Part shown: positions 16,402 to 25,446 of the stretch, piece after piece
Numbering within the stretch: the first letter of the stretch is position 1
Layout: every line of letters begins with the position of its first letter
Assembly (NCBI RefSeq): GCF_014656415.1
Contig: NZ_BNCJ01000013.1
Coordinates: 57,171 to 121,170 of the forward strand
Length of the DNA stretch: 64,000 nucleotides
Source of the DNA: Seohaeicola zhoushanensis
Lineage (GTDB): Bacteria > Pseudomonadota > Alphaproteobacteria > Rhodobacterales > Rhodobacteraceae
Reading direction: 5' to 3'
Notes under the pieces: model-generated
The model's database searches: none
What the model was told of the DNA's origin: nothing
The model's input: only the letters and a program-made list of their open reading frames with translations
Position numbers and translations under genes: made by a program

Positions 16402-17433
16402 CTACCCATCCTTAGGCGAGACGGTCTGAAGGAATTGAAGGAGCAAGCGGTTCACCTGTGACGGCGATTCCTGTTGAACCCAGTGGCCCGCATTTTCCAG
16501 GATGTGGATGCCGCGCAGATCCGACAGTCGCGGAACGGGATCTGCGTATCGGTCGATCCCCGGAACGAACCATCGCGTCGGGTCCAGCGCGCCGCCTATA
16601 AATAGTGCGGGCATGTCGATCGTCCGATCGGAGTAAGGGCGCAGTCTTTCCCAATCGAGATCCGGGTTGCGATAGCGTTTGAGCGGACCGCGCAGGCCAT
16701 TTGCCGCGAACTCGGCCACATAGAAGTCCAGTTCTTCCTGAGACAGCCATTCGGGCAGGCTGTCGCGTTCCGGTAATCCGTCCAGCAGGGTGCGCGATCC
16801 GAACGGGCGCAATAAGGCGTTGTTGTGCCGATCGCCCTCGGCGGACAGGCTGAGGAAGAACAGCCGCAGGAACCTTTCAATGTCGGGTTCGAACTCGGCC
16901 TCTGCCACGCCGGGCGTTTGGAAATACGCCTGATAGAACAGGGTATCCTTGTAGATATCGGCCCAGATCTCGGTGGGCCGGCGTTCAGGCGGAAACGTGG
17001 AGGGCACCGAGAGCGTGACCATGCCGCGCAGCAGGTCCGGAAACATCAGTGCGGCCGCCTGCACCTGCATGGAGCCCCAGTCGTGCCCGATGACCACGGC
17101 CCCCTCCGGCGACAGAGAACGGATGACCGCCGCGATGTCTTTTGCGTGTTCGGTAATCGCATAGGCCTGGGGCGCGTCCGGCCTGGAGGAGTTTCCGTAA
17201 CCGCGGACGTGCAGCGCCGCGACCCTGTAGCCCGCTTCGACCAGCGGACGAAACTGGTGGCGCCACGAGAACCAGGATTCCGGAAAACCGTGCACCAGAA
17301 CCACCAACGGACCCTCGCCCGCCATCGTGACGGCCAGAGTCATATCATGCGCGATGTCGACGCGGTGCAAATATGTCGGGACGTCCAATTTCATAGCTTG
17401 CCGATCCAAGGGTAAAGATTCGTCGATCTTCAC
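16402..17433 (-). CDS. Alpha/beta hydrolase, epoxide hydrolase-like
   Basis: A 343-residue protein with the soluble epoxide hydrolase signature set: oxyanion motif HGFPESW (49-54), the cap-proximal RGYG (77-80), nucleophile Asp118 in GHDWG, and a C-terminal His317 in NAGHWVQQE; GGALDP provides the charge-relay Asp. Such enzymes open epoxides to diols through a covalent ester, the same fold also serving as haloalkane dehalogenases. An Asp nucleophile followed by Trp and the HGFPESW loop favour epoxide hydrolase. Two cap tyrosines cannot be assigned with certainty. It lies downstream of the MFS and DUF1289 genes and could process epoxides formed by the cluster P450s. Confidence 0.82.
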   Translation of the reverse strand: MKIDESLPLDRQAMKLDVPTYLHRVDIAHDMTLAVTMAGEGPLVVLVHGFPESWFSWRHQFRPLVEAGYRVAALHVRGYGNSSRPDAPQAYAITEHAKDIAAVIRSLSPEGAVVIGHDWGSMQVQAAALMFPDLLRGMVTLSVPSTFPPERRPTEIWADIYKDTLFYQAYFQTPGVAEAEFEPDIERFLRLFFLSLSAEGDRHNNALLRPFGSRTLLDGLPERDSLPEWLSQEELDFYVAEFAANGLRGPLKRYRNPDLDWERLRPYSDRTIDMPALFIGGALDPTRWFVPGIDRYADPVPRLSDLRGIHILENAGHWVQQESPSQVNRLLLQFLQTVSPKDG

Positions 17434-17479
17434 GCATCTTCGGTGCCGCCCAGGTCCCCAGCGCGCGGGACGCGGCCCG

Positions 17480-17680
17480 TCACGCCTTGTTCAGGCGGGC
17501 CAGTCTGCCCGGCAATTGCGACAGGATGCTGCTGCGCTCGGCCGCCGGCAAAGAGTTCCAGCGGAACACTTCCAGGACAGTGCGGCCGCAGCCCTCGCAG
17601 AAACCGGCCTCGGCGTTCTGGCGGCAGATCCGCCGGCAGGGCGAAGGCGGGAGGCCAGACTGTTCGCGCTGGTCATTCAT
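17480..17680 (-). CDS. DUF1289 domain-containing small protein
   Basis: A 66-residue protein matching the compact DUF1289 pattern common in alpha- and gammaproteobacteria: SPCRRICRQN, GFCEGCGRT, then EVFRWNSLPAAERSSILSQL. The four cysteines (CRRIC and CEGC) look like a metal or Fe-S ligand set, though binding is not proven for the family. Its ATG overlaps the stop of the upstream MFS gene, so it is translated with the carrier. The function is unknown. Confidence 0.85.
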   Translation of the reverse strand: MNDQREQSGLPPSPCRRICRQNAEAGFCEGCGRTVLEVFRWNSLPAAERSSILSQLPGRLARLNKA

Positions 17681-18915
17681 CGCGCAACCCCCTGCCGCCG
17701 CGACAGATTGCCGGCATGCAGCGAGATCGGCAGGCGCGTCAGCAAAAGCACGCCGAGGCCTAGGAAGATGACCGCAGCGGCGACAAATACCGCCGCCGCC
17801 CCTGCCCTGTCGATCACGAAACCGGCCAGTTGCACGCCGACGGCCTGGGACAGGAAATAGAAGGTTGCGAAGATCGCGACCGACGACCCCCGAACGTCCG
17901 GCGCCATCTGGGTGGCCATGGTCTGGAGCGAGTTGTGGATCATGTAAAATCCCAGCCCCATGGCGGCGATCAGCGGCACCGCTGTCCAGGCTATCTGGGT
18001 CATGGCCAGCCCGAAATAGGTCGCCGCCACGATCAGCGAACCTATAAAAGGCAGTTTACGGTTCCCCAGCAGAGCAAACAGACGCGACGACTGTGTCACG
18101 TAGACCAGCCCGCCTATGCAGTAGCTGGCCAGAAACGCACCGACCATGGCAAAGTCAAAGCCGAAGCGAAACCGCAATGCCGCGCCGACGTAGGTGAAGG
18201 CCCCGAACATCGCAAAGGCCTCTATCGACACCGCGAGCAGGACAAAACGAACGACCGGATCGCGCAGCAAGCGGGAGAAGGTCTGTATCGTTGCGCGCAC
18301 GCCGCCCGATCCGCCGCCGGTCCCGACAGAGGCACCGCCGCGCAGGCGTGCAATGACCAATCCGGCAACCGCCAGAACATAGATCGCGGCGATCAGCAGA
18401 AAGGTGCTGCGCCAGCCGAAATATTCCCCCATCACGCCGCCGCCGACCTGGCCGGCCAGAAGGCCCAGAATCTGACTCGACATGAACTTGGCCAGAAGGG
18501 GCTGCCGCTCTTCATGGGGGACAGCGTCACCGATCCAGGCGATGGCCAGTGGCACGATGGCCGCCGCCGCAACTCCGGACAGCAACCGCGCGAGGGCGAT
18601 GCCGGTAAGCGTTGTGCTGAAGGCGCAGGCCAATGTCATCAGGCACGACGCGACGCCGGCCCAGGTGATCACCCTGAACTTGCCGTAGCGGTCGCCAAGC
18701 CGGCCGAAGACAAGCTGGAAAAGGCCGTAGGTAAAGGCATATCCCGTCGCGACGAAGGCGACAGAGCCGATATTGACACCGAACTCCAGGGCGATCTGCG
18801 GCAAGACCGCATCCATTACCCGCGTCGTCGCCGCAGCGGCGAAGGATGCGATCGCGAGATAGCGGATGATTCGACCTGTCTCCTGTCGATGGGAAGGCGC
18901 GTCAGATCGCATCAT
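17677..18915 (-). CDS. MFS transporter
   Basis: A 412-residue protein with twelve predicted membrane segments in two halves. The MFS signature between TM2 and TM3 reads GRLGDRYGKFRVI, and the second half has a related LFALLGNRKLPFI loop. The N-terminal part resembles drug/metabolite exporters (DHA-type). The start near 18915 is chosen because the longer frame lacks a ribosome site; a one-codon shift is possible. It heads the MFS-DUF1289-hydrolase operon, divergent from the third NIPSNAP gene, with a dyad at 18983-18999 between them. It may export or import pathway compounds. Confidence 0.85.
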   Translation of the reverse strand: MMRSDAPSHRQETGRIIRYLAIASFAAAATTRVMDAVLPQIALEFGVNIGSVAFVATGYAFTYGLFQLVFGRLGDRYGKFRVITWAGVASCLMTLACAFSTTLTGIALARLLSGVAAAAIVPLAIAWIGDAVPHEERQPLLAKFMSSQILGLLAGQVGGGVMGEYFGWRSTFLLIAAIYVLAVAGLVIARLRGGASVGTGGGSGGVRATIQTFSRLLRDPVVRFVLLAVSIEAFAMFGAFTYVGAALRFRFGFDFAMVGAFLASYCIGGLVYVTQSSRLFALLGNRKLPFIGSLIVAATYFGLAMTQIAWTAVPLIAAMGLGFYMIHNSLQTMATQMAPDVRGSSVAIFATFYFLSQAVGVQLAGFVIDRAGAAAVFVAAAVIFLGLGVLLLTRLPISLHAGNLSRRQGVAR

Positions 18916-18982
18916 CTTGCTGCTTTCTCTTGTCCGCACGGCGCGAGCGGCTCCAGTCTGCGATCCGGCGGGCAGGCGGTAT

Positions 18983-18999
18983 GTCCCCCCGCGGGTTAC
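18983..18999. promoter_or_regulatory. GTCCCC-type dyad, site 7 (5-bp spacer)
   Basis: GTCCCC, spacer CCGCG, GGTTAC. It is one base shorter than the other sites and uses the GTTAC half-site variant also seen in sites 1 and 6. It lies midway between the divergent MFS (18915) and NIPSNAP (19061) starts. Confidence 0.4.
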
Positions 19000-19060
19000 G
19001 GCGGTACCACGTTCCGTGGCGGATAAGGGCCGGGACAGCGCAAGGGAAAGGCAAAACGAA

Positions 19061-19756
19061 ATGATCTACGAATTACGCCAGTATCTGGTCGATCGCGGCC
19101 GGACCGGTCACAATCATCTGCGCATGACGGGAGAGCTCCCCGCGCTTCTTGCCCGGCATGGGGTGCATGTGGCCGGACGCTGGGATGCCCTGGCCGGCCC
19201 GCGCTGGCCGATGTTCTGCTATATCATGGAGTGGGAAAGCTATGCCGCGCGGGATGCCGCCTGGGGCGCCTTCTATGCCGATCCCGACTGGGCCCGCATC
19301 CGGTCTGAAACCAACGCCGGGCATGAAATGATCCAGGAGAACCAGCTTCAGTTCATAGCGCCAAATCCGGCTCTTTGCCCGGATGGCCCGTCGTTCACCG
19401 GACCGGACAGCATTCACCAGCTTGTGGTCCATAAGACGGCGATTGGCCGGACGGGCGAGGTCAACCGGTTTCTGGCCGAGACCTATCTGCCTCAGGTTCA
19501 ACAGGCCGGTGCCGGAGTCATGGGTGTCTGCGACGTCATTAGCGGACCGGCCATGCCGGCGGTGGTGATGTTCCTGAACTGGGAGAACCCGAGCGCCTGG
19601 CGGAAGGGCTGGCGGGATTTCACCCTGAACCCGGTCATGATCGGCGCTTATGAGGCACAGCGCGCCGCGAATGGAGCGACCCTGCTGGACCGTGGCGAGG
19701 TGATCGTGATGGAGACGCTAGACGGACTTCCGCCGCAGCCGAAACTCCGGTTCTGA
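19061..19756 (+). CDS. NIPSNAP family protein (third copy)
   Basis: A 231-residue relative of the tandem NIPSNAP pair. The first half has MIYELRQYLVDRGR, MFCYIMEWESYAARDAAW and AFYADPDWARIRSE; the second half begins IHQLVVHKT and repeats the barrel in diverged form. The ATG at 19061 is the natural family start; longer upstream reading is not supported. It stands alone, divergent from the MFS operon and upstream of the first TRAP operon. Three NIPSNAP genes in one catabolic region suggest a real pathway role, but their reaction is not known. Confidence 0.75.
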   Translation: MIYELRQYLVDRGRTGHNHLRMTGELPALLARHGVHVAGRWDALAGPRWPMFCYIMEWESYAARDAAWGAFYADPDWARIRSETNAGHEMIQENQLQFIAPNPALCPDGPSFTGPDSIHQLVVHKTAIGRTGEVNRFLAETYLPQVQQAGAGVMGVCDVISGPAMPAVVMFLNWENPSAWRKGWRDFTLNPVMIGAYEAQRAANGATLLDRGEVIVMETLDGLPPQPKLRF

Positions 19757-19830
19757 CAAAGCCGCCCCAACCGCTGTTGCGCCGGGTTTCCCAGGCCATC
19801 TGCGGGGGGCACACAAGCGAGGATCGCACG

Positions 19831-19848
19831 TTCCCCCGTCCGGGGGAC
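19831..19848. promoter_or_regulatory. GTCCCC-N6-GGGGAC dyad, site 8
   Basis: TTCCCC, spacer CGTCCG, GGGGAC; the inner bases extend the palindrome (CCCCCG/CGGGGG). It lies 99 bp upstream of the TRAP binding-protein start, followed by an A/T-rich stretch suited to a promoter. Confidence 0.6.
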
Positions 19849-19938
19849 AGAAAAAACTAAACTGTCATTTAATAAACCTTCGAACCTGTTCCTTCCTGTT
19901 GCGAAGGGCCGGTGCGCTTTTGGAGGAGGCACTTTTCG

Positions 19939-21081
19939 ATGAAACGACTCACTGCCCTTAGATCGACCCTGACCGCTGCCGCGCTGCTGTCCGTTGCCAC
20001 TGCAGCCGGAGCGACCGACATTCGCTATGCGACCGGTTTCGCGCCGGGCACCACGGGCGCCAACACGGCGATCGCGACCGCAGAGAAGTTGTCCGAACTG
20101 ACCAATGGCGCCATGAAAATGGAGGTCTTTCCCCAGTCGCTTCTCAGCTTCGGCGAGATGAATGCCGGGGTTCGGGACGGTATCGCGGACGCGGGCTTTG
20201 TTTTGTTGCCCTATTTCCCGGCCGAATTCCGCAACACAGGGATGATCGCTGACCTGACGATGATCTTCACGCTCAAGAACACCGGCGATCGCGGCGGGCT
20301 GGCCTGGACCGGGGCGCTGACCGAATACATCATGCTGAACTGCGACGCGTGCCAGGCAGAGATGGCCGCGCAGAACCAGGTTTACACATCCACCTCCGCC
20401 ACCGAATATTCGTTGATGTGCACCAAACCGCTTGGCACGGCAGAAGATCTCAAAGGTCTGAAGATCCGTGTTGCCGGTGCCAACTGGAGTCGCTGGGCGC
20501 AGGACGTCGGTGCCACGCCGGTTTCCCTGCCGCAGAACGAACTGTACGAAGGGCTGAGCCAGGGCATCATCGATTGCACGATTTCCGGAATGACAGAAAT
20601 CAATGACGCAGGTCTGTCCGACGTTCTGAAAGCGGTCATGGTCGATGTGCCCGGCGGCGGTTTCGGCGGGTCGGCGATGATGAACATCAATCGCGACGTC
20701 TGGCAGTCGCTCAGTGTCGACGAGCGGATGGCTTACGCCAAGGCGGCCACCTTCGCCGGGGCGAAGCTTGCCTGGGACTATCGCGTGGGCAATACCAAGG
20801 GACGCGAGACCGCCGAGGCAAAAGGGATCGACGTGGTCGATGCCGACGCGGCGCTGCGGGCGGCGACCGAGGAATGGATCCATCAGGATTTTGACGGCAT
20901 CGCCAAGCTCTACGCTGAAAAATACGCGCTTAAAGGCACCGATGAGTCCGTCGCCACTTTCATGCAGATCTTCGAGAAGTGGACCGGGCTGGTGGCAAAC
21001 GTCGACGGCGCAGAGGCTTTGAGCGATCTGATCTGGGAGCAGATCGGCACCAAAGTCGATTTCAACACTTACGGCATGTAA
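19939..21081 (+). CDS. TRAP transporter substrate-binding protein (DctP family)
   Basis: A 380-residue periplasmic protein. A signal peptide (KRLTALRSTLTAAALLSVATAAGA) precedes a DctP fold: DIRYATGFAPG, AEKLSELTNGAMKMEVFP, the conserved arginine region LKGLKIRVAG, and LPQNELYEGLSQGIIDC. The invariant Arg in KIRVAG is the usual carboxylate contact, so the ligand is probably an organic acid. GGAGGAGG nine bases upstream fixes the start. First gene of an operon with dctQ, dctM, a MaoC hydratase and an acyl-CoA ligase, which hints that the imported acid is the ligase substrate. Confidence 0.9.
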   Translation: MKRLTALRSTLTAAALLSVATAAGATDIRYATGFAPGTTGANTAIATAEKLSELTNGAMKMEVFPQSLLSFGEMNAGVRDGIADAGFVLLPYFPAEFRNTGMIADLTMIFTLKNTGDRGGLAWTGALTEYIMLNCDACQAEMAAQNQVYTSTSATEYSLMCTKPLGTAEDLKGLKIRVAGANWSRWAQDVGATPVSLPQNELYEGLSQGIIDCTISGMTEINDAGLSDVLKAVMVDVPGGGFGGSAMMNINRDVWQSLSVDERMAYAKAATFAGAKLAWDYRVGNTKGRETAEAKGIDVVDADAALRAATEEWIHQDFDGIAKLYAEKYALKGTDESVATFMQIFEKWTGLVANVDGAEALSDLIWEQIGTKVDFNTYGM

Positions 21082-21094
21082 TGCGCGACCAACA

Positions 21095-21120
21095 GGAGCC
21101 GCCATATGACAGGCGGCTCC
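21095..21120 (+). terminator. Intercistronic hairpin after TRAP binding-protein gene
   Basis: Perfect 9-bp stem GGAGCCGCC / GGCGGCTCC with loop ATATGACA, 13 bp past the stop and 190 bp before the permease start. With no T run it probably stabilises or attenuates the transcript so that binding protein exceeds permease. Confidence 0.55.
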
Positions 21121-21310
21121 CAACCTCGCTCGGTCCGAACCTGCCTGGGACGGCCAAGCGACCGAGCGTCAGTTTCCCGCGGCCGGCGTGTCCGCCAAGG
21201 GCAAAGCGGGCTGAATGTGCGGCCGGAGGATCGGGAAGGCCGCTTGCCGTCTGGCAGAGGGCCTGCAAATGGCCTCTGCAACGCACACCATGTCGGCAAG
21301 GGAGGGCCAC

Positions 21311-21907
21311 ATGACAACACCCACAGCAGGTCGCGCCGCAACGCCTGAAAGAGGATTGACGAGGCTTGGCCGGGTCATATCGCGCGTCGTGTCTTTGCTC
21401 TCTTTTATCGGGACTGTCCTTCTGGCGGTCATGGTGCTGCACATCACGCTGGATGTGGCTTCGCGGTACATCCTGAATACGCCCCTTCCCGGAACCATCG
21501 AGATTGTCATCAACTATCACATGATCATCATCGGGTTCCTGTCGCTGTCCTTCACCGAGGAAAAGAACCGGAACATTTCGGTCGAATTGGTCGCCGACCT
21601 GCTGCCGAAACGGGTTCAGCTGCGTCTGGATGTCCTGGCCAGTTTTGTCTCGGTGGTCGTTTTCGGGTTCCTCACCTATCGAAACTGGGTTGAAGCGATG
21701 AAAAAGTTCGACATCCTCGCCTTTGTCACACAGGGCACAACCGACATTCCGATCTGGCCGGCCTACTTCGTGGTGCCGTTCGGCTGTGCGATGGTCTGTC
21801 TCGTGGCGCTTTACAAGCTGATCTGCGGACTGACCGGCGTGAAATCGGGGCTCGATTCCGAGCTGTTTGATGTCGATGAACTGACCGTTCCTGGAGAAGC
21901 CGCATGA
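21311..21907 (+). CDS. TRAP transporter small permease (DctQ family)
   Basis: A 198-residue membrane protein with four hydrophobic segments and the DctQ landmarks LDVASRYILNTPLPGTIEIV and FTEEKNRNISVELV. The start at 21311 has GGGAGGG just upstream; the frame opens earlier but without support. Its stop overlaps the start of the large permease (ATGA). The small subunit supports assembly of the TRAP translocon, which uses a sodium gradient. Confidence 0.88.
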   Translation: MTTPTAGRAATPERGLTRLGRVISRVVSLLSFIGTVLLAVMVLHITLDVASRYILNTPLPGTIEIVINYHMIIIGFLSLSFTEEKNRNISVELVADLLPKRVQLRLDVLASFVSVVVFGFLTYRNWVEAMKKFDILAFVTQGTTDIPIWPAYFVVPFGCAMVCLVALYKLICGLTGVKSGLDSELFDVDELTVPGEAA

Positions 21908-23214
21908 GCAATGTCGAAATCGGGTTCAGCGCGCTGGGGATATTGTTCGTCCTGCTTGCGATGCGCATCCCGATCGGTCTTTCGCTGATCGTGGTTTCTT
22001 TCGGCGGTCTCTGGGTTCTGATCGGCTGGAAAGGTGCCTATGGTGCCATCGGGATCGTGCCCTACAAGTTCACGGCGAACTGGGTCCTCAGTTCGATTCC
22101 GATGTTCCTGTTGATGGGATACGTCGCCTATCACGCCCAGCTGACCAAGGGTCTGTTCCAGGCCGCGCGGGTATGGATGGGTGCGTTACCGGGCGGCCTG
22201 GCAATATCCGCGGTCATTGGCTCTTCCATTTTCGCGGCTGTGACGGGGTCATCGCTGGCCTGCACCGCCGCCATGGGCCGTATCGCGGTACCGGAGATGC
22301 TGAGAAGCAACTACCACCCCGAACTGGCCACCGGCACGGTTGCCATCGCCGGCACCATCGGCGCGCTGATACCTCCGTCGATCCTGTTGATCCTTTACGG
22401 AGTGATCGCCAGCCAGCCGGTGCCGCATCTCTTTCTTGCCGGTCTCGGGGTCGGGGTAATCAGCGCCATTGCCTATGTTGTCGTCATCGTTCTGCGGGTC
22501 GCGGTCAACCCGAACATCGCCCCCCCGGTGAACAACGACTACACCTGGCGCGACCGGTTCACCGCTCTGGGGGATACCTGGCCGATCATTCTCGTGATGA
22601 TCTTTATCTTTGCAGGCCTGTTCGGCGGAATATTCACGGCGACCGAGGCCGGCGCACTTGGAGCCTTCTTTGCCTGCATCGTAGGATTCGCCAAGCGGAC
22701 GCTGACCTGGCAGAAATTCCGGGCCGCCGCGCTGGAATGTCTCCTCACCACCAGCGCCTTGATCGTCATCGGCGTGGGCGCCAGCCTGTTCACGCGCTTC
22801 CTTGCGATTTCGGGTGTGGGCACGGCAATTTCCACGACCATCCTCGGTATATCCGATCAGGCAATCGTCATCCTGATCATGATCGTCGTGCTTTACCTTC
22901 TGATCGGCTGTTTTCTCGAGCCGGTCGGGGCGCTGCTGCTGACCCTGCCCATCGTCCTGCCGATCATCCTTGCCGGGGGATACGACATGATCTGGTTCGG
23001 CCTGCTGCTGGTGAAACTGCTCGAGATCGGGATGGTCACGCCGCCCATCGGGATGAACGTCTTTGTCATGAAGGGCGTTGTCGGCGATCAGGTCAGCCTG
23101 ACCTCGATCTTCAAGGGCGTGGGCTGGTTCATCGTCATGGATCTGGTTGTCGTCGCGGGCATGATCGCCTTTCCCGAAACGGTGCTGTGGCTGCCCAACC
23201 TTCTTCTCAACTAG
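21904..23214 (+). CDS. TRAP transporter large permease (DctM family)
   Basis: A 436-residue integral membrane protein with around twelve segments and DctM signatures: AAVTGSSLACTAAMGRIAVPEM, GTIGALIPPSILLILYGVI, and the C-terminal GMVTPPIGMNVFVMKGVVGD. It is the channel subunit of the TRAP system, coupled translationally to DctQ. The MaoC gene follows 34 bp later in the same direction. Confidence 0.9.
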   Translation: MSNVEIGFSALGILFVLLAMRIPIGLSLIVVSFGGLWVLIGWKGAYGAIGIVPYKFTANWVLSSIPMFLLMGYVAYHAQLTKGLFQAARVWMGALPGGLAISAVIGSSIFAAVTGSSLACTAAMGRIAVPEMLRSNYHPELATGTVAIAGTIGALIPPSILLILYGVIASQPVPHLFLAGLGVGVISAIAYVVVIVLRVAVNPNIAPPVNNDYTWRDRFTALGDTWPIILVMIFIFAGLFGGIFTATEAGALGAFFACIVGFAKRTLTWQKFRAAALECLLTTSALIVIGVGASLFTRFLAISGVGTAISTTILGISDQAIVILIMIVVLYLLIGCFLEPVGALLLTLPIVLPIILAGGYDMIWFGLLLVKLLEIGMVTPPIGMNVFVMKGVVGDQVSLTSIFKGVGWFIVMDLVVVAGMIAFPETVLWLPNLLLN

Positions 23215-23248
23215 ACCCTATCCAAAGACAAAGAACAGGAAACGGACA

Positions 23249-23701
23249 ATGAAAACCATCACTGGCCTCGACGAACTCAAGGCAATGATCGGCCAGACCA
23301 TCGGCCCGTCGGACTGGCTGACCGTGACGCAGGAGATGATCGACGGCTTTGCCAGGGTCACCGGCGACAACCAGTGGATCCATGTCGATGTCGAACGCGC
23401 GCGGAAAGAGTCTCCGGCGGGCACGACCATCGCGCACGGGTTCCTGGTGCTGTCGCTGATCGGCAGTCTGCAACCGGGGATCTACACTGTTAAATCAAGA
23501 CAGACCCTGAACTACGGCATCGAAAAGCTGCGCTTTCTGAACATGGTGCGTTCGGGCGCCCGTATCCGCCTGTCCGAGCAGATTCAGTCGGTCGAGGACA
23601 CCGGCAAGGGCCATCGCACCACCTCGCGCGTGACCATCGAGGTCGAGGGGGAAGAGCGCCCGGCCGTCGTGGCCGATCTGGTGTTTCTCTACTTCTTCTG
23701 A
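23249..23701 (+). CDS. MaoC family dehydratase
   Basis: A 150-residue single hot-dog domain protein. The (R)-hydratase catalytic motif is present as FARVTGDNQWIHVD, giving the Asp and His of the R-specific enoyl-CoA hydratase site, followed by GTTIAHGFLVLSLIG. Such enzymes hydrate trans-2-enoyl-CoA to (3R)-hydroxyacyl-CoA. Preceded by ACAGGAAA, it sits between the TRAP permease and the acyl-CoA ligase, and an MFE-2-type SDR able to oxidise (3R)-hydroxyacyl-CoA is encoded at 28.7-29.6 kb, so an R-specific beta-oxidation branch is likely. Confidence 0.87.
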   Translation: MKTITGLDELKAMIGQTIGPSDWLTVTQEMIDGFARVTGDNQWIHVDVERARKESPAGTTIAHGFLVLSLIGSLQPGIYTVKSRQTLNYGIEKLRFLNMVRSGARIRLSEQIQSVEDTGKGHRTTSRVTIEVEGEERPAVVADLVFLYFF

Positions 23702-23737
23702 CGCCGCGCCGCCTGTTACCGCCAAGGGAGGATGACC

Positions 23738-25327
23738 ATGTCTACGGATCCGGCGCTGATGCCGCTGAGGAAAATCGCAACTTACGATGCGCTTCTGAAC
23801 CATCACGCGGTCGCGAACCGCGGCCGGATCGGGCTGCGGTATGGTGACGAACTCTATACTTTCGACGAGATGAACCTGCGCGCCAACCGTGTTGCAAACG
23901 GTCTAATGGCCGCTCGGTTGACCAAGGATGCACGGGTCACACACATTGGCAAGAACGACTCCCGCTTCTTCGATATCCTCGGAGGCTGTGCGAAATCCGG
24001 GGTCGTCTTCTCGCCGATCAGCTGGCGGCTCGCGCCTCCGGAAATGGTCGATCTACTGAACGATTTCGATGTGAAGATCGTCTTCCTGGATGCCGAGATG
24101 GATCATGTGGCCGAAGCGATCGCGGTCAATTGCCCGCAGGTTCAACAGATCATCGGGATCGGCCGGGCGTTCGGCCAGGCCCCCGATTTCGACAGCTGGA
24201 TCAAAGCGCAGGACGATGCCGATCCACGTCTGGACGTCGACTCTGAAGATGTCCTTTTGCAAATCCACACCTCCGGCACGACAGGTCGGCCGAAAGGGGC
24301 AATGCTGTCCCACAGCAATATCCTGGGTCTGGCCAAACACGCGCTGACCGGAGACGTCGGGACCTGGGGACCCGACGATATCAACCTGGTCCCGCTGCCG
24401 CTGTTTCACTCGGGGGGAACCTGTTTCGCGCTGTACGGACTTCTGGTGGGCGCGACGACCTATCTGGTCCGCGAACCGCGGCCCGACCTGATGTTCGACG
24501 CCTTCGGGAAGGAGAAGATCACCAAGGCGGGGTTCGTGCCGGCCGTGATCCAGATGGTCGTGAACCATCCCGATTTCGATCGTTCCAAGGTGGCGACCCT
24601 TCAATGCGTATACTACGGCGGCGCTCCGATCACGGCGGCGCTGCTGGAACAGGCGATGACGCTGCTTGGCTGCGGATTTCATCAGATGTTCGGCATGACC
24701 GAGAGTTCCACCGCCGGCACCTCGCTTTTTCCCGACGAACACGACGTTACCCGGCCCGAGTTGCTGAAGTCCTGCGGCCGGGCAAATTCCGACACGCAGA
24801 TCCGCATCGTGGATGCCGATCGACAGGATGTGCCGGCGGGTGAATCCGGAGAAATCGTCCTGAAGTCGCCCGGCATCATGAAGGGTTACTACAAGCGGCC
24901 CGAAGCGAGTGCCGACGTGTTGCAGGACGGCTGGTACTATACCGGGGATGTCGGATATCTGACCCCGGAAGGGTATCTCTATATCCGGGACCGGCTCAAG
25001 GACATGATCATTTCCGGTGGCGAGAACATCTACCCTGCCGAAGTGGAGCAAGGGCTGGCCCGCCATCCGGCGATACTCGAGTGCGGTGTCATCGGGGTCC
25101 CCTCGGCCAAATGGGGCGAGGAGGTGAAGGCCTGTGTCGTGCTGCGGCCCGGCCAATCGGCGACCGAAGCCGAGATCATCACCCACTGCCGCAGCCTGCT
25201 GGCGGGTTACAAATGCCCGAAGTCGGTCGATTTCATCGACGCCCTGCCCCGCAACGCAAACGGCAAGATTTTGAAGCGCGTTCTGCGCGAGCCCTATTGG
25301 TCGGCGACCGACCGTCAGGTGAGCTGA
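23738..25327 (+). CDS. Acyl-CoA synthetase (AMP-forming, class I adenylate-forming enzyme)
   Basis: A 529-residue ligase. The phosphate-binding loop IHTSGTTGRPKGAMLSH, the A5 motif MFGMTESSTAG, the A7 region GWYYTGDVGYLTPEGYLYIRDRLKDMI and the C-terminal catalytic Lys in NANGKILKRVLRE are all present. It activates a carboxylic acid with ATP and CoA. ATG at 23738 is preferred to the ATG two codons earlier because GGGAGG would abut that one. It ends the TRAP-MaoC operon with a strong hairpin downstream. Chain or ring preference cannot be deduced; it is the likely entry of the imported or P450-generated acid into beta-oxidation. Confidence 0.9.
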   Translation: MSTDPALMPLRKIATYDALLNHHAVANRGRIGLRYGDELYTFDEMNLRANRVANGLMAARLTKDARVTHIGKNDSRFFDILGGCAKSGVVFSPISWRLAPPEMVDLLNDFDVKIVFLDAEMDHVAEAIAVNCPQVQQIIGIGRAFGQAPDFDSWIKAQDDADPRLDVDSEDVLLQIHTSGTTGRPKGAMLSHSNILGLAKHALTGDVGTWGPDDINLVPLPLFHSGGTCFALYGLLVGATTYLVREPRPDLMFDAFGKEKITKAGFVPAVIQMVVNHPDFDRSKVATLQCVYYGGAPITAALLEQAMTLLGCGFHQMFGMTESSTAGTSLFPDEHDVTRPELLKSCGRANSDTQIRIVDADRQDVPAGESGEIVLKSPGIMKGYYKRPEASADVLQDGWYYTGDVGYLTPEGYLYIRDRLKDMIISGGENIYPAEVEQGLARHPAILECGVIGVPSAKWGEEVKACVVLRPGQSATEAEIITHCRSLLAGYKCPKSVDFIDALPRNANGKILKRVLREPYWSATDRQVS

Positions 25328-25380
25328 GCGCCGTCATGGACGTTCGGCCCGGAGTCTTCTCCCACCGGGCCGGATGAACT

Positions 25381-25413
25381 GCGGGTGGCGGCAGAGTCGA
25401 TGCCGCCACCCGC
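25381..25413 (+). terminator. Terminator-like hairpin after the acyl-CoA ligase gene
   Basis: Perfect 13-bp stem GCGGGTGGCGGCA / TGCCGCCACCCGC with a 7-base loop, followed by TCCTTGCTTTCC. It lies 53 bp past the ligase stop and 33 bp before the enoyl-CoA hydratase start, so it may only partly block read-through. Confidence 0.6.
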
Positions 25414-25446
25414 TCCTTGCTTTCCATAACCCTGCGGGACCACGCC

